64,000 nucleotides of DNA. Origin: CBDCFT01 sp965216365. Lineage in GTDB: Bacteria; Pseudomonadota; Gammaproteobacteria; Arenicellales; CBDCFT01. The translations under genes were made by a program, and so were the position numbers. The notes under the pieces are model-generated. The model made no database searches. It saw only the letters and a list, made by a program, of their open reading frames with translations, and had not been told where the DNA came from. This document shows, in pieces, positions 17,821 through 26,822 of this stretch. The stretch lies in assembly GCA_965216365.1 (NCBI GenBank), contig CBDCFT010000003.1:1-64000 (forward strand), in the 5' to 3' direction. Position 1 is the stretch's first letter. Every line of letters begins with the position of its first letter.

Positions 17821-18666
17821 TTGGCGAACAGAACCGTGAACACGCAGGCTATCCGGCAGGTATTCGACCGGTCGGCGCACACTTATAGTGCGGCCGCAGC
17901 ACTCGATCATAGCGTGGCGGACGAACTTCTGGCGCGGCTGGATTTGCTTAACACAGACCTGCAGCGAATATTGGATGCGGGTTGTGGCGACGGATATTGC
18001 GCCGATGCATTGCGTAATCGCTATCCGGATTCCGACCTGATCGGCATCGATCTGTCTCAGGCTATGTTATGTGCGGCCTCGAGCCGGGGAGTCATGCCCG
18101 CAGAATTCTCGCTGGCACATGCTGAGAGGCTTCCGTTTGCAGATGGCGCATTTGACCTGATTTTTTCCAACCTGCTGCTGCCCTGGTGCGATATCGGCGC
18201 GGCGCTGGTTGAGTTGCGGCGCGTTATGCGCCCTGGTGCCGGCTTAATGTTCACAACTTTTGGCCCGGACACGCTTATCGAATTGCGTCAAGCGTGGGCA
18301 AAAGTAGACGAGTTGCCCCATGTGCATGATTTTTACGATATGCACGATATCGGCGATGCGCTGTTGCATGCCGGGTTCGCTGAACCCATCGTCGATGTTG
18401 ACCGTGTAACCGTCACCTATGCGTCGGCTGAATCGATGATCGCAGAGTTAAAAGCCAGCGGTGCAACTAATATTCACCCGCGGCGGCGTACGACTCTGAC
18501 CGGGAAAAGGCGCTTTCACCGTTTTTTAAGCGAATTAGACACCTTGCGCGACACCGATGGCCGAATACCGTTGACTTATGAGGTTATATACGGTCATGCC
18601 TGGGCGCCCGGCCAGCCAGATTCCGCGGCGGTGACGATACCTCTGGATGCAGTGCAACCCCGGTAA
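17821..18666 (+). CDS. bioC: Malonyl-ACP O-methyltransferase BioC
   Basis: The protein has RQVFDRSAHTYSAAAALDHSVADELLARL, the characteristic N-terminus of BioC, then the SAM loop ILDAGCGDGYCADAL, IGIDLSQAML, ADGAFDLIFSNLLLPWC and FTTFGPDTLIELRQAW, all BioC-specific. BioC methylates malonyl-ACP (or -CoA) to start pimelate synthesis for biotin. The start is TTG 17821 or GTG 17836; no ATG is available near. No bioB, bioF, bioH or bioD is present here, so the rest of the pathway must be elsewhere. Confidence 0.9.
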   Translation: MANRTVNTQAIRQVFDRSAHTYSAAAALDHSVADELLARLDLLNTDLQRILDAGCGDGYCADALRNRYPDSDLIGIDLSQAMLCAASSRGVMPAEFSLAHAERLPFADGAFDLIFSNLLLPWCDIGAALVELRRVMRPGAGLMFTTFGPDTLIELRQAWAKVDELPHVHDFYDMHDIGDALLHAGFAEPIVDVDRVTVTYASAESMIAELKASGATNIHPRRRTTLTGKRRFHRFLSELDTLRDTDGRIPLTYEVIYGHAWAPGQPDSAAVTIPLDAVQPR

Positions 18667-18791
18667 AATTTGACAAGCCGAGTAGTAAGTTGATGACTGC
18701 ATAAGACTTCGGTATTGCGAACTTTCGCGCCGATATGCTACCGTGCGTCGGCCAGTAGATGCACCATTAAATTAACGGATAACGGGCGTTC

Positions 18792-19271
18792 TTGTTGGAT
18801 AATCCATCACTGTCACTCGTGTTACGACCGAACTGTTCTTTGACTGCAGTTCAGGCCAGATTATTTACGGCCGGGTTGTGCGTGCCGCCGTTAATCGTCG
18901 GTGTCGGGTTTCTGAGTGTTGGTGCATGGCCCATTTTGCCTTTTGCCGGGTTAGAAATCCTGCTATTCATCGGGTGTTTGAAGCTGGTAACACGCGGTGC
19001 ACGCTATAGTGAAGAGCTATCGGTCGATGCGGACTATGTCCGGTTGAAGCAATCGTCGCCGCATTTTGAAAGGGAGCATTGTTATCAACGGTATTGGACG
19101 CAAGTGCGTCTGACACCGGGTAATTCCCGTTTTCATCCGTCAACATTGACGATCGGATCCCACGGGCAATTTGTACAGATAGGACGGTTTCTAACGGAAT
19201 CAGCCAGACAGGATTTAACCAAACAACTAAAAAAAGCGGTCAAAGCGCGGTATCATTGCGCGCTGGCCTGA
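18792..19271 (+). CDS. DUF2244 family membrane protein
   Basis: A 159-residue protein with a short N-terminal region (SLVLRPNCSLTAVQARLF), two adjacent hydrophobic helices (about residues 27-68) and a soluble C-terminal domain ending in a basic helix. This is the DUF2244 pattern, whose genes commonly precede aa3/caa3 oxidase operons in gammaproteobacteria, as here (67 bases to coxB). The start is a TTG (18792 or 18795). Function unknown; a role in oxidase biogenesis is only suggested by position. Confidence 0.75.
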   Translation: MLDNPSLSLVLRPNCSLTAVQARLFTAGLCVPPLIVGVGFLSVGAWPILPFAGLEILLFIGCLKLVTRGARYSEELSVDADYVRLKQSSPHFEREHCYQRYWTQVRLTPGNSRFHPSTLTIGSHGQFVQIGRFLTESARQDLTKQLKKAVKARYHCALA

Positions 19272-19338
19272 AAGTGGTTAAAAAAACCGCTGAGTAAATA
19301 CGTAAACGACAGAATAATTACTTCGGAGAATTGTGTAC

Positions 19339-20511
19339 ATGCGCGTAACGCGGCAAACACTGCGCCTGATGGCGAAACTGGGTAGTGCGATATTTCTAGG
19401 CATAGCGGCAAGCGCAGCTCATGCGGAATGGGGTTTGAACATTCGGCCACCGGTGACCGATGTCGGAGAGACAATAATTGATTTACACAATGCAATCATG
19501 GTGGTGTGCCTGGTTATATTCATTATCGTGTTCGGATTCATGTTTTATTCCTTATATGCTCATCGCAAGAGCAAAGGTTTTGAAGCCGCCAAATTTCATC
19601 ACAGCACTAAGCTGGAAGTCTTATGGACGGTTATTCCAACCGTGATACTAATAGCGTTGGCATGGCCGTCAACCAAGGCGCTGATCGCAATGGAGGACAC
19701 CACTCAGTCCGAACTCACCATCAAGGTCACCGCTTATCAGTGGAAATGGCGATACGAATACATGGATCACGACATTGATTTCTTTAGCACACTTTCGACG
19801 CCACGGGCACAAATAGAAGATGAAGAGGTTAAAGGTGAGAATTATTTGTTAGAAGTGGATAACCACATGGTGATCCCGGCCAATCGAAAAGTGCGACTTC
19901 TGCTCACGGCAAACGATGTTATTCACGCCTGGTGGATTCCTGCTTTTGGTGTCAAAAAGGATGCTATTCCCGGCTTTATTAACGAGGCGTGGATGAAAGT
20001 AAAGGAGACGGGAACTTACCGTGGGCAGTGTGTCGAGTTATGTGGCAAGGATCACGGCTTTATGCCCATCGTGGTTGATGTTTTGTCAGAGAGTGACTTC
20101 GAAGCCTGGCTCGAAGACCAGGGGACCCAGGTTGCTGCGGCGGACACCGGCACACAGACAGATGCAGTCCAGGTTGCAGCGATAGACGAAAGCGCAAGCA
20201 GTGAAATGAGCATGGACGAACTTATGCAACAGGGTGAGAAAGTGCACGCGCAATGCTCGACTTGTCACGGCGCGAACGGGGAAGGGTTACCGGGCGCATT
20301 TCCAGCCATCGCGGGTAGTGCGGTGGCGACCGGTCCACTGAGTGCGCATGTTGACCTCGTCATGAATGGTAAGTCCGGCACCGCGATGCAGGCGTTCAAG
20401 AGTCAATTAAACGACGCTGATTTAGCCGCGGTAATTACCTACCAACGAAATGCCTTTGGCAATGATACTGGTGACACTGTCCAACCCGCCGACATCGCAG
20501 CAGCAAGATAG
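19339..20511 (+). CDS. coxB: Cytochrome c oxidase subunit II with fused cytochrome c domain
   Basis: A signal peptide ending AASAAHA is followed by two membrane helices, the YQWKWRYEY aromatic cluster for electron entry, and the CuA site (H in DVIHAWWIP, CVELCGKDHGFM). A C-terminal domain has a CSTCH haem c motif and a distal Met in the GTAMQAF region, making this the caa3 type. I take the ATG at 19339, because GGAG then lies at normal distance; a GTG two codons upstream is possible. First gene of the oxidase operon; subunit I follows after 54 bases. Confidence 0.93.
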   Translation: MRVTRQTLRLMAKLGSAIFLGIAASAAHAEWGLNIRPPVTDVGETIIDLHNAIMVVCLVIFIIVFGFMFYSLYAHRKSKGFEAAKFHHSTKLEVLWTVIPTVILIALAWPSTKALIAMEDTTQSELTIKVTAYQWKWRYEYMDHDIDFFSTLSTPRAQIEDEEVKGENYLLEVDNHMVIPANRKVRLLLTANDVIHAWWIPAFGVKKDAIPGFINEAWMKVKETGTYRGQCVELCGKDHGFMPIVVDVLSESDFEAWLEDQGTQVAAADTGTQTDAVQVAAIDESASSEMSMDELMQQGEKVHAQCSTCHGANGEGLPGAFPAIAGSAVATGPLSAHVDLVMNGKSGTAMQAFKSQLNDADLAAVITYQRNAFGNDTGDTVQPADIAAAR

Positions 20512-20565
20512 CGCTGATTTTCGCAAGTCAAGTAACGAATTCAAGATTCAGGAGATTTAGTAAAT

Positions 20566-22164
20566 ATGGCAACCGCTGAAGCACATCACGACGAACACCA
20601 CTCCCATGGTTTGATGCGTTGGATAACGACGACCAACCACAAGGATATCGGAACCTTATATCTGGTTTTTTCGCTGGTAATGTTCATGGTCGGTGGCTTG
20701 ATGGCTATGTTCATTCGTTTCGAGTTGTTGCAACCCGGGTTGACGTTCGATCCCCATTTCTTTAATCAAATGACTACCATGCACGCGCTGGTGATGGTTT
20801 TCGGTGCGGTTATGCCGGGCTTTGTCGGATTTGCCAACTGGCAGATCCCCATGATGATTGGTGCTCCGGATATGGCTTTGCCGCGATTGAATAACTTTAG
20901 CTTCTGGATTCTCCCGTTTGCCGCGACCATGTTGATGCTACCGTTAGTGCTGAGTTGGTTTGGTGTTGGCAGTGGTGGCCCGGCCAGTGGCTGGACGCTG
21001 TACGCACCGTTGTCCATTCAGGCGGGGATGGGTCTGGATTTCACTATTTTTGCCGTTCACATGTTAGGTGTCTCTTCAATTTTGGGTGCCATCAACATTA
21101 TTGTGACTATCATGAATATGCGCGCGCCGGGCATGGATCTAATGAAGTTGCCGTTGTTCGTATGGACCTGGTTAATCACAGCATTTCTATTGATCGCAGT
21201 CATGCCGGTGTTCGCCGGTGCGGTAACCATGTTATTAACCGACCGGCATTTTGGTACGGCCTTTTTTAATCCCGCCGGTGGTGGTGATCCGGTCTTGTTC
21301 CAACACATCTTTTGGTTCTTCGGGCACCCCGAGGTGTATATCATGATTTTGCCAGCGTTCGGAATTATTTCGCAAATAATTCCGACTTTCGCACGTAAAC
21401 CCTTATTCGGTTACGAGTCCATGGTATTTGCGACAGCTGCTATTGCATTTTTGTCCTTCATTGTTTGGGCGCACCACATGTTTACGGTCGGTATGCCGTT
21501 AACTGGTGAGCTGTTTTTCATGTACGCCACTATGTTGATCGCGATTCCGACTGGCGTAAAGGTGTTTAACTGGGTCAGTACGATGTGGCGTGGCTCCATG
21601 ACGTTTGAAACGCCAATGCTGTTTGCTGTTGCCGTGGTGTGTTTATTTACCATCGGCGGCTTTTCTGGATTGATGCTGGCTATTACTCCGGCCGACTTTC
21701 AATACCACGATACCTATTTCGTGGTCGCACACTTCCATTACGTCTTGTTCTCGGGTTCCGTAATGGCAATGATGGGTGGCGCATACTACTGGATACCTAA
21801 ATGGACAGGCCACATGTACGATGAAAAACTGGGCAAAATCCATTTTTGGTTGACTACAATCTTTTTTAACATAACGTTTTTCCCACAACATTTTCTCGGC
21901 TTGGCTGGAATGCCACGGCGCATCCCCGACTATGCCTTGCAATTTACCGAATTCAATGCGATTTCCAGTATTGGCGCTTTCGGATTGGGACTGTCACAGG
22001 TACTTTTCGTGTACATCATGTACAAGACCGTTAAGGGCGGTGAAAAAGCAACTGACAGAGTATGGGAAAGCGCGCATGGTCTCGAGTGGACAGTACCGTC
22101 GCCCGCGCCGCATCATACTTTCGAGACACCGCCTCAGATAACAGCTGCTGATGCCCATTCGTAG
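20566..22164 (+). CDS. coxA: Cytochrome c oxidase subunit I
   Basis: 532 residues with twelve predicted membrane helices. Seen motifs: low-spin haem ligand in MTTMHALVMVFG, the CuB/Tyr crosslink region WFFGHPEVYIMILPAFGIIS (E286-type Glu present, so A1-type haem-copper oxidase with D-channel), HHMFTVGM, and the two haem ligands in YFVVAHFHYVLFSG. It is the catalytic subunit reducing O2 to water while pumping protons. Good AGGAG ribosome site. The following assembly genes are in the same operon. Confidence 0.96.
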   Translation: MATAEAHHDEHHSHGLMRWITTTNHKDIGTLYLVFSLVMFMVGGLMAMFIRFELLQPGLTFDPHFFNQMTTMHALVMVFGAVMPGFVGFANWQIPMMIGAPDMALPRLNNFSFWILPFAATMLMLPLVLSWFGVGSGGPASGWTLYAPLSIQAGMGLDFTIFAVHMLGVSSILGAINIIVTIMNMRAPGMDLMKLPLFVWTWLITAFLLIAVMPVFAGAVTMLLTDRHFGTAFFNPAGGGDPVLFQHIFWFFGHPEVYIMILPAFGIISQIIPTFARKPLFGYESMVFATAAIAFLSFIVWAHHMFTVGMPLTGELFFMYATMLIAIPTGVKVFNWVSTMWRGSMTFETPMLFAVAVVCLFTIGGFSGLMLAITPADFQYHDTYFVVAHFHYVLFSGSVMAMMGGAYYWIPKWTGHMYDEKLGKIHFWLTTIFFNITFFPQHFLGLAGMPRRIPDYALQFTEFNAISSIGAFGLGLSQVLFVYIMYKTVKGGEKATDRVWESAHGLEWTVPSPAPHHTFETPPQITAADAHS

Positions 22165-22178
22165 CTGTATTTAGATAC

Positions 22179-22295
22179 GTGATCCAGGTGGTGGAAAACG
22201 ACAGACGCCGTGCGGCCAATATACGCTTAGCCTTGATTATTGGCGGTATAGCATTTGCCTTGTTTGTTTTTGCAATTTGGGAGAGCGTGCGATGA
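22179..22295 (+). CDS. Small cytochrome oxidase assembly-type membrane protein
   Basis: A 38-codon frame fills the gap between coxA and ctaG, with a charged N-terminus (VENDRRRAANIRLAL) and one membrane helix (IIGGIAFALFVFAIW). Small single-span proteins of this form are annotated as cytochrome oxidase small assembly proteins in the same position in other proteobacteria. GTG codons at 22179, 22188 and 22191 could each be the start. Its stop TGA overlaps the ctaG ATG by four bases, supporting translation. Confidence 0.6.
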   Translation: MIQVVENDRRRAANIRLALIIGGIAFALFVFAIWESVR

Positions 22296-22849
22296 GCACT
22301 TGTAAAACAAAGTCGAATCGTCGGTTGGTTATAGGCTTGAGCATGGCGTCCGTGGCGATGCTTGCGTTCTGTTTCCTTGTGTTGCCGCCGCTGTACAGTT
22401 TGTTTTGCGAATTGACCGGAGTGGGGCTGAACAATACCGGTGTTGTGTCAGCCGAAGTAGCGAATTCCTCGCAGGTTGATGAGGAACGTTGGGTGACTGT
22501 CGAATTTACCGGTAACGTTAGCGGCACTTTGCCTTGGGAATTTAATCCCGCAGTTGATAAGATGCGTGTGCATCCGGGCGAGGTGTCAGAGATAAACTAC
22601 TATGTCCGGAATACAACCGATCAGCGCATGGTTGGGCAGGCGATTCCCAGTGTAAGTCCGATGGAGTCATCACGTTACTTCAATAAAACCGAATGTTTTT
22701 GTTTTTCCAACCAGGTGTTAGAACCCGGTGAAGCGCGGGAAATGCCGGTGCGATTTGTGGTTGACAGTAACCTGCCGAAAAAGGTGAACACAATTACCTT
22801 GTCCTATGCGTTTTTCGACGCGGCAGGGCATGAAAAAGATGAGTCCTGA
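22292..22849 (+). CDS. ctaG: Cytochrome c oxidase assembly protein CtaG (Cox11)
   Basis: One N-terminal membrane anchor (about residues 13-35) precedes a periplasmic beta domain with the copper motif ECFCFSNQVLEPGE and the PVRFVVD segment of Cox11. It delivers copper to the CuB site of subunit I. I start at ATG 22292, which overlaps the stop of the small upstream gene; a TTG five codons upstream is an alternative. 185 residues, typical length. Followed by coxC after 37 bases. Confidence 0.92.
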   Translation: MSTCKTKSNRRLVIGLSMASVAMLAFCFLVLPPLYSLFCELTGVGLNNTGVVSAEVANSSQVDEERWVTVEFTGNVSGTLPWEFNPAVDKMRVHPGEVSEINYYVRNTTDQRMVGQAIPSVSPMESSRYFNKTECFCFSNQVLEPGEAREMPVRFVVDSNLPKKVNTITLSYAFFDAAGHEKDES

Positions 22850-22886
22850 TCAAACACCAAAATATATTGATTAATACGAGGCAACT

Positions 22887-23768
22887 ATGAGCGAAGCAGC
22901 AGGCCGTTATTACATTCCCCACGGCAGCAACTGGCCGATAACCGCGTCCATCGGTTTATTTACATTACTGTTGGGGTTTGCGATGTTTTTGAATGATGCC
23001 GCATCGGGATCGTGGATCATGATTGTGGGTGCGCTAGTTATGATCTACATGCTGTTTGGCTGGTTCGGTACGGTTGTACGGGAAAGCGAAGGCGGAATAT
23101 ATAACGACGATGTCGATGTATCCTTTCGCATGAGCATGAGCTGGTTTATTTTCTCCGAAGTCATGTTTTTCGCCGCGTTTTTTGGTGCGCTGTACTATGT
23201 ACGTAACTATGCCGTGCCCTGGCTTGCTGATACGGAATTATTGTGGCCCGGCTACGATGGTACCTGGCCGACCGCCGGACCGGAAGGTCAGCGTTTTGCC
23301 GGTGAACAGTTGGAACACATCGACCCCGCTACTGAATTTTCTACCATCGCGCCATGGAAAATCCCCTTTTTAAATACTGCGATCTTGTTGACCTCCAGTG
23401 TCACTATCACCATTGCCCACTGGGCATTAAAAGTAAACAAACGGGCGCAACTGATTTTCTGGTTAGCAGTGACCGTTGTTCTTGGGTTTATTTTTGTTTA
23501 CTTCCAGGCCGGCGAATACGTCGAAGCATACGGTCATTTGGGTCTGACATTAGGCACAGGTGTTTATGGTGCAACATTTTTCATGTTGACCGGTTTTCAT
23601 GGCCTGCATGTCACTATTGGCGCAATCATACTGACCGTCATATTGATTCGTTGTATTCGCGGCCATTTTCGCCCGGAACACCATTTTGCCTTTGAAGCAG
23701 GTGCCTGGTATTGGCACTTCGTGGATACGGTCTGGGTAGGCTTGTTCTTCCTGGTTTATATTCTTTAG
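22887..23768 (+). CDS. coxC: Cytochrome c oxidase subunit III
   Basis: 293 residues with seven predicted helices. Motifs: RMSMSWFIFSEVMFFAAFFGALYY, LLTSSVTITIAHWAL, FHGLHVTIGAIILTVILIRC and the terminal EAGAWYWHFVDTVWVGLFFLVYIL, all typical of CoxC. It stabilises the proton-uptake side of subunit I. The start ATG has GAGG at good spacing. Next comes a convergent DUF2909 gene. Confidence 0.95.
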   Translation: MSEAAGRYYIPHGSNWPITASIGLFTLLLGFAMFLNDAASGSWIMIVGALVMIYMLFGWFGTVVRESEGGIYNDDVDVSFRMSMSWFIFSEVMFFAAFFGALYYVRNYAVPWLADTELLWPGYDGTWPTAGPEGQRFAGEQLEHIDPATEFSTIAPWKIPFLNTAILLTSSVTITIAHWALKVNKRAQLIFWLAVTVVLGFIFVYFQAGEYVEAYGHLGLTLGTGVYGATFFMLTGFHGLHVTIGAIILTVILIRCIRGHFRPEHHFAFEAGAWYWHFVDTVWVGLFFLVYIL

Positions 23769-23836
23769 GAAAGAACGAAACTCTGTTGGCTGTTTTCGCG
23801 TAGCGATTTTAGCGACGCGCATTGTTATCCGTGTAT

Positions 23837-24070
23837 TTATTGTTGTTCGGTCTGATTCCCCGGTATTAGTGAATTGCTTGGTTCTATCAAACCCGTATAG
23901 ACGCCGATTCCAAGTAACACGAATAGAAATACCCATATTCCAACACGAATCGTCAGTGCTTTGACAGTTCGTGTGCCTTCACCACGATCTTTTATCATGA
24001 ACCAAAGTGCCGAGAACAAGCTGGCTACCATGGCCACGATCAGGAATGTGAGTAGTATTTTTGATATCAC
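23837..24070 (-). CDS. DUF2909 twin-transmembrane protein
   Basis: A 77-residue protein with two membrane helices separated by a short basic loop (MIKDRGEGTRTVKALTIR). This matches the DUF2909 family, which sits at exactly this spot, on the opposite strand between coxC and SURF1 genes, in Pseudomonas and relatives. Function unknown. Upstream it faces the SURF1 gene with about 48 bases between starts, so the two share a divergent promoter region. Confidence 0.8.
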   Translation of the reverse strand: MISKILLTFLIVAMVASLFSALWFMIKDRGEGTRTVKALTIRVGIWVFLFVLLGIGVYTGLIEPSNSLIPGNQTEQQ

Positions 24071-24118
24071 ACGAATTTTCGCTGAGTTAAGTTCGTAAGC
24101 ATCATATCAGAATGACGG

Positions 24119-24844
24119 TTGCGTACGAATGTGAAACGTATTGTTCCGATAATAGTTTCAGTCATTTTGTTGCCGGTGTTTATTGGAATGGGATTGTGGC
24201 AGCTGGATCGTGCGGAACAAAGGCAAGCGATAAAAGATAGAGTCATGCAACGAAGTGAAACTACCGCTCAAGAATTACCTGCTGAAGCGAATGACGCTTC
24301 GCGATTTGAGCACTATCACTATAAATTCACCGGCGTGTTTGAACCTGAATATCAGATTTTATTGGATAATCAGATTCATCAAGGGCAAGCCGGTTATCAT
24401 GTCGTTACGCCAGTGAAAATGCCGTCTACAGAAGCACGTGTATTAGTTAATCGTGGCTGGATTCCGTGGGGTGAAACCCGGGAGCAACTGCCGACTGTTG
24501 AAACACCTGAAGGTGCTATAGAGGTCGCTGGTCGTGCTGTTTCGCCAGCGACCGACTATTTCACTTTGGAAGGCGAAGATCGTCAAAGTGTTGAATGGCA
24601 ACCACTTTGGCAGAATCTGGACATGAAGAAAATCCAGTCACGTTTACCGTTTCCAATCTATCCGATAGTGATTCAATTGGATGCAGGTGCGAGTGCAGGA
24701 TTTGTGCGTGCATGGCCCAATTCCAACGATTTCTGGATAAAACGCCATCGTGGTTATGCATTTCAATGGTTCTCGTTTGCGATATTGCTAATTGTCATTT
24801 GGGCGATATTCATTATCCGTCACTGGCGCGCGAAAAGATCATGA
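24119..24844 (+). CDS. SURF1 family oxidase assembly protein
   Basis: Two membrane helices flank a periplasmic domain, as in all SURF1 proteins: PVFIGMGLWQLDRAEQRQ at the N-terminus, QILLDNQIHQGQAGYHVVTPV and VLVNRGWIPWG in the middle, HRGYAFQWFSFAILLIVIW at the end. SURF1 assists haem a insertion into subunit I. The start is TTG 24119 or GTG 24131. The stop overlaps the next start by four bases. Confidence 0.9.
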   Translation: MRTNVKRIVPIIVSVILLPVFIGMGLWQLDRAEQRQAIKDRVMQRSETTAQELPAEANDASRFEHYHYKFTGVFEPEYQILLDNQIHQGQAGYHVVTPVKMPSTEARVLVNRGWIPWGETREQLPTVETPEGAIEVAGRAVSPATDYFTLEGEDRQSVEWQPLWQNLDMKKIQSRLPFPIYPIVIQLDAGASAGFVRAWPNSNDFWIKRHRGYAFQWFSFAILLIVIWAIFIIRHWRAKRS

Positions 24845-25461
24845 GTGAAGTGCAACACATTGCCGAAGCGAAAAAATCGCATGGTCGCAAGACGCTTGTT
24901 TTGCTGGTGCTGATATTTGTAGCGCCGATCATTCTTGCTTTTCTGACGTGGTCATATTGGCGCCCTACCGGGTTTGGCAATCATGGGGATTTGATTCAAC
25001 CTCCACGTTTGTTACAGCCGATGAATTTACACACGCTGGACGGCCAGGATTTCGATTTGCATGCGCTGGAAGGGAAGTGGACGCTGGTGTATTTCGATCA
25101 GGGAGGGTGTAACGAGACCTGTCGTAAAAGCCTGTATACTATGCGCCAGGTACGTCTCGGTCAGAGTAAAAATGCTTATCGTGTACGCACAATGATGGTG
25201 GTTCGCGAACCGCAACAGGCTGCCATGGAGTCGGTGAGAAGTGATCATCCGCGAATGATTGTGGTGACGGGTTCATTCGCACAAATTGAAGCGGTAGCCG
25301 ATCAATTTTCAACTGACTTCGGTGATGCGTTTAGTGGCGGTGGTCGTCTATATCTGGTTGATCCTTTAAACAATTTGATGATGACTTTCGCTGCAGATTT
25401 GGATCCACTCGATATGCTTAAAGATTTAAAACGACTGTTAAAGGTCTCGCAAATAGGATAA
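24841..25461 (+). CDS. SCO-like thioredoxin-fold membrane protein of the oxidase operon
   Basis: A 206-residue protein with one N-terminal helix (about residues 19-40) and a periplasmic thioredoxin-like domain: WTLVYFDQGGCNETCRKSLYTMRQ resembles the CxxxC copper motif of SCO1/SenC, and GRLYLVDPLNNLMM corresponds to the C-terminal strand. The second SCO ligand His is not evident, so it may be a relative, not a true SCO. Proteins like this lie between SURF1 and ctaA in Pseudomonas. ATG overlaps the SURF1 stop (ATGA). Confidence 0.78.
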   Translation: MSEVQHIAEAKKSHGRKTLVLLVLIFVAPIILAFLTWSYWRPTGFGNHGDLIQPPRLLQPMNLHTLDGQDFDLHALEGKWTLVYFDQGGCNETCRKSLYTMRQVRLGQSKNAYRVRTMMVVREPQQAAMESVRSDHPRMIVVTGSFAQIEAVADQFSTDFGDAFSGGGRLYLVDPLNNLMMTFAADLDPLDMLKDLKRLLKVSQIG

Positions 25462-25485
25462 CCCGGGTTTCTCAGGACAACGATT

Positions 25486-26424
25486 TTGAAATCACAAGCA
25501 ACAACTGTTGATCGGGCGACCAGTGGCTGGCCAGAACAGTTCAGACAGTATTACGAACTGACTAAGCCGCGTGTGGTGGCATTGATTATGTTCACTGCTA
25601 TTGTCGGCATGTTTCTATCGGTACCCGGTATGGTGCCATTGTCAGCCTTGATCCTCGGCACGCTGGGCATTGGTCTGGCGGCGGCATCCGGCGCGGCGAT
25701 TAATCATTTACTGGACATCGATCTCGACGCCAAGATGGCACGCACGCAAAACCGACCGTTGCCAACCGGACATTTGAACCGAACCCAGGCTTTTTTATTC
25801 GCCATCGGTCTGGCCTTGGTGTCCATGATAATCCTGGTAGCGTGGGTTAACACCTTAACCGCTATCCTTACATTTTGTTCTCTGGTTGGTTACGCAGTTA
25901 TTTACACCGTGTTTCTCAAGCACGCGACTCCACAAAATATTGTTATCGGCGGCGCATCAGGCGCAATGCCACCCGTGCTGGGTTGGGCCGCGGTCACAGG
26001 CGAGGTGTCATCCGATGCGTTGCTGTTGTTTTTGATTATTTTTTGTTGGACACCGCCACACTTTTGGGCGTTGGCTTTGTACCGGCACAAGGAGTATGCG
26101 AACGCCGGTGTTCCCATGTTACCGGTCACTCATGGCGCAAAATTTACCCGACTGCATATTCTATTTTATACCGTGTTATTAACTGCGGTCAGTATCATGC
26201 CGTTTGCGACACACATGTCCGGCTGGATGTATCTTGTAGGCGCGCTGGTTTTAAACGCAGGCTTTTTGTATTACGCCGTTCGTTTGTATGTGGATTATTC
26301 CGATGCGTTGTCAAAAAAGACTTTTGGTTATTCGATTCAATACCTCGCTATGTTATTTTCCGTAATGTTGATTGATCACTATTCCACCGGTGCGATTGAA
26401 GTTTTAAGCCGGGTAGTCGCGTGA
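25486..26424 (+). CDS. cyoE: Protoheme IX farnesyltransferase
   Basis: A UbiA-type prenyltransferase of 312 residues with about nine helices. Residues YELTKPRVVALIMFTAIVG and NHLLDIDLDAKMARTQNRPLP hold the first Asp-rich motif; DYSDALSKKTFGYSIQYLAMLF ends the protein as in CyoE/CtaB. It converts haem B to haem O. The TTG start has AGGA nine bases before it. The ctaA gene normally found just upstream is absent (24-base gap). Its stop overlaps the GTG start of hspQ. Confidence 0.93.
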   Translation: MKSQATTVDRATSGWPEQFRQYYELTKPRVVALIMFTAIVGMFLSVPGMVPLSALILGTLGIGLAAASGAAINHLLDIDLDAKMARTQNRPLPTGHLNRTQAFLFAIGLALVSMIILVAWVNTLTAILTFCSLVGYAVIYTVFLKHATPQNIVIGGASGAMPPVLGWAAVTGEVSSDALLLFLIIFCWTPPHFWALALYRHKEYANAGVPMLPVTHGAKFTRLHILFYTVLLTAVSIMPFATHMSGWMYLVGALVLNAGFLYYAVRLYVDYSDALSKKTFGYSIQYLAMLFSVMLIDHYSTGAIEVLSRVVA

Positions 26425-26795
26425 AAATTTCAGGGTGGGTTTATAGTCAACAGTCTGACAAGCAGCCCGAGTCTGTTTTAAAAAACGCCTGGGCGCAGTT
26501 TTCGATCGGTCAGATAGTTCACCATAAATTGTTTGACTATCGTGGTGTGATTGTCGATGTCGATCCGCGCTTTCAAGGCAGTGATGAATGGTATGAACAG
26601 GTGGCTCGTTCGCGCCCGCCAAAAAATAAACCCTGGTATCACGTGTTGGTTGACGATGCGACTCATCAAACCTATGTCGCGGAACGTCATCTGGAAAAAG
26701 ACGCTACGACACTGCCAATAAATCATCCCCTTGTCGAAGCGTTGTTAGGTGAATATGCCGACGGACAATATCAGCCAAGACAAAGCGTGAACTAG
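26421..26795 (+). CDS. hspQ: HspQ / YccV-like hemimethylated-DNA-binding domain protein
   Basis: The core FSIGQIVHHKLFDYRGVIVDVDPRFQGSDEWY and KPWYHVLVDDATHQTYVAERHLE is the YccV-like domain of HspQ, a heat-shock factor and Lon protease modulator in Enterobacteria. 124 residues; the first 30 residues (SGWVYSQQSDKQPESVLK) extend beyond the E. coli protein. GTG 26421 overlaps the cyoE stop by four bases, indicating coupling to the oxidase operon. Role here is inferred from family. Confidence 0.85.
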   Translation: MKISGWVYSQQSDKQPESVLKNAWAQFSIGQIVHHKLFDYRGVIVDVDPRFQGSDEWYEQVARSRPPKNKPWYHVLVDDATHQTYVAERHLEKDATTLPINHPLVEALLGEYADGQYQPRQSVN

Positions 26796-26822
26796 CATTC
26801 GACTTTCGAGTAAGGTTTCATT

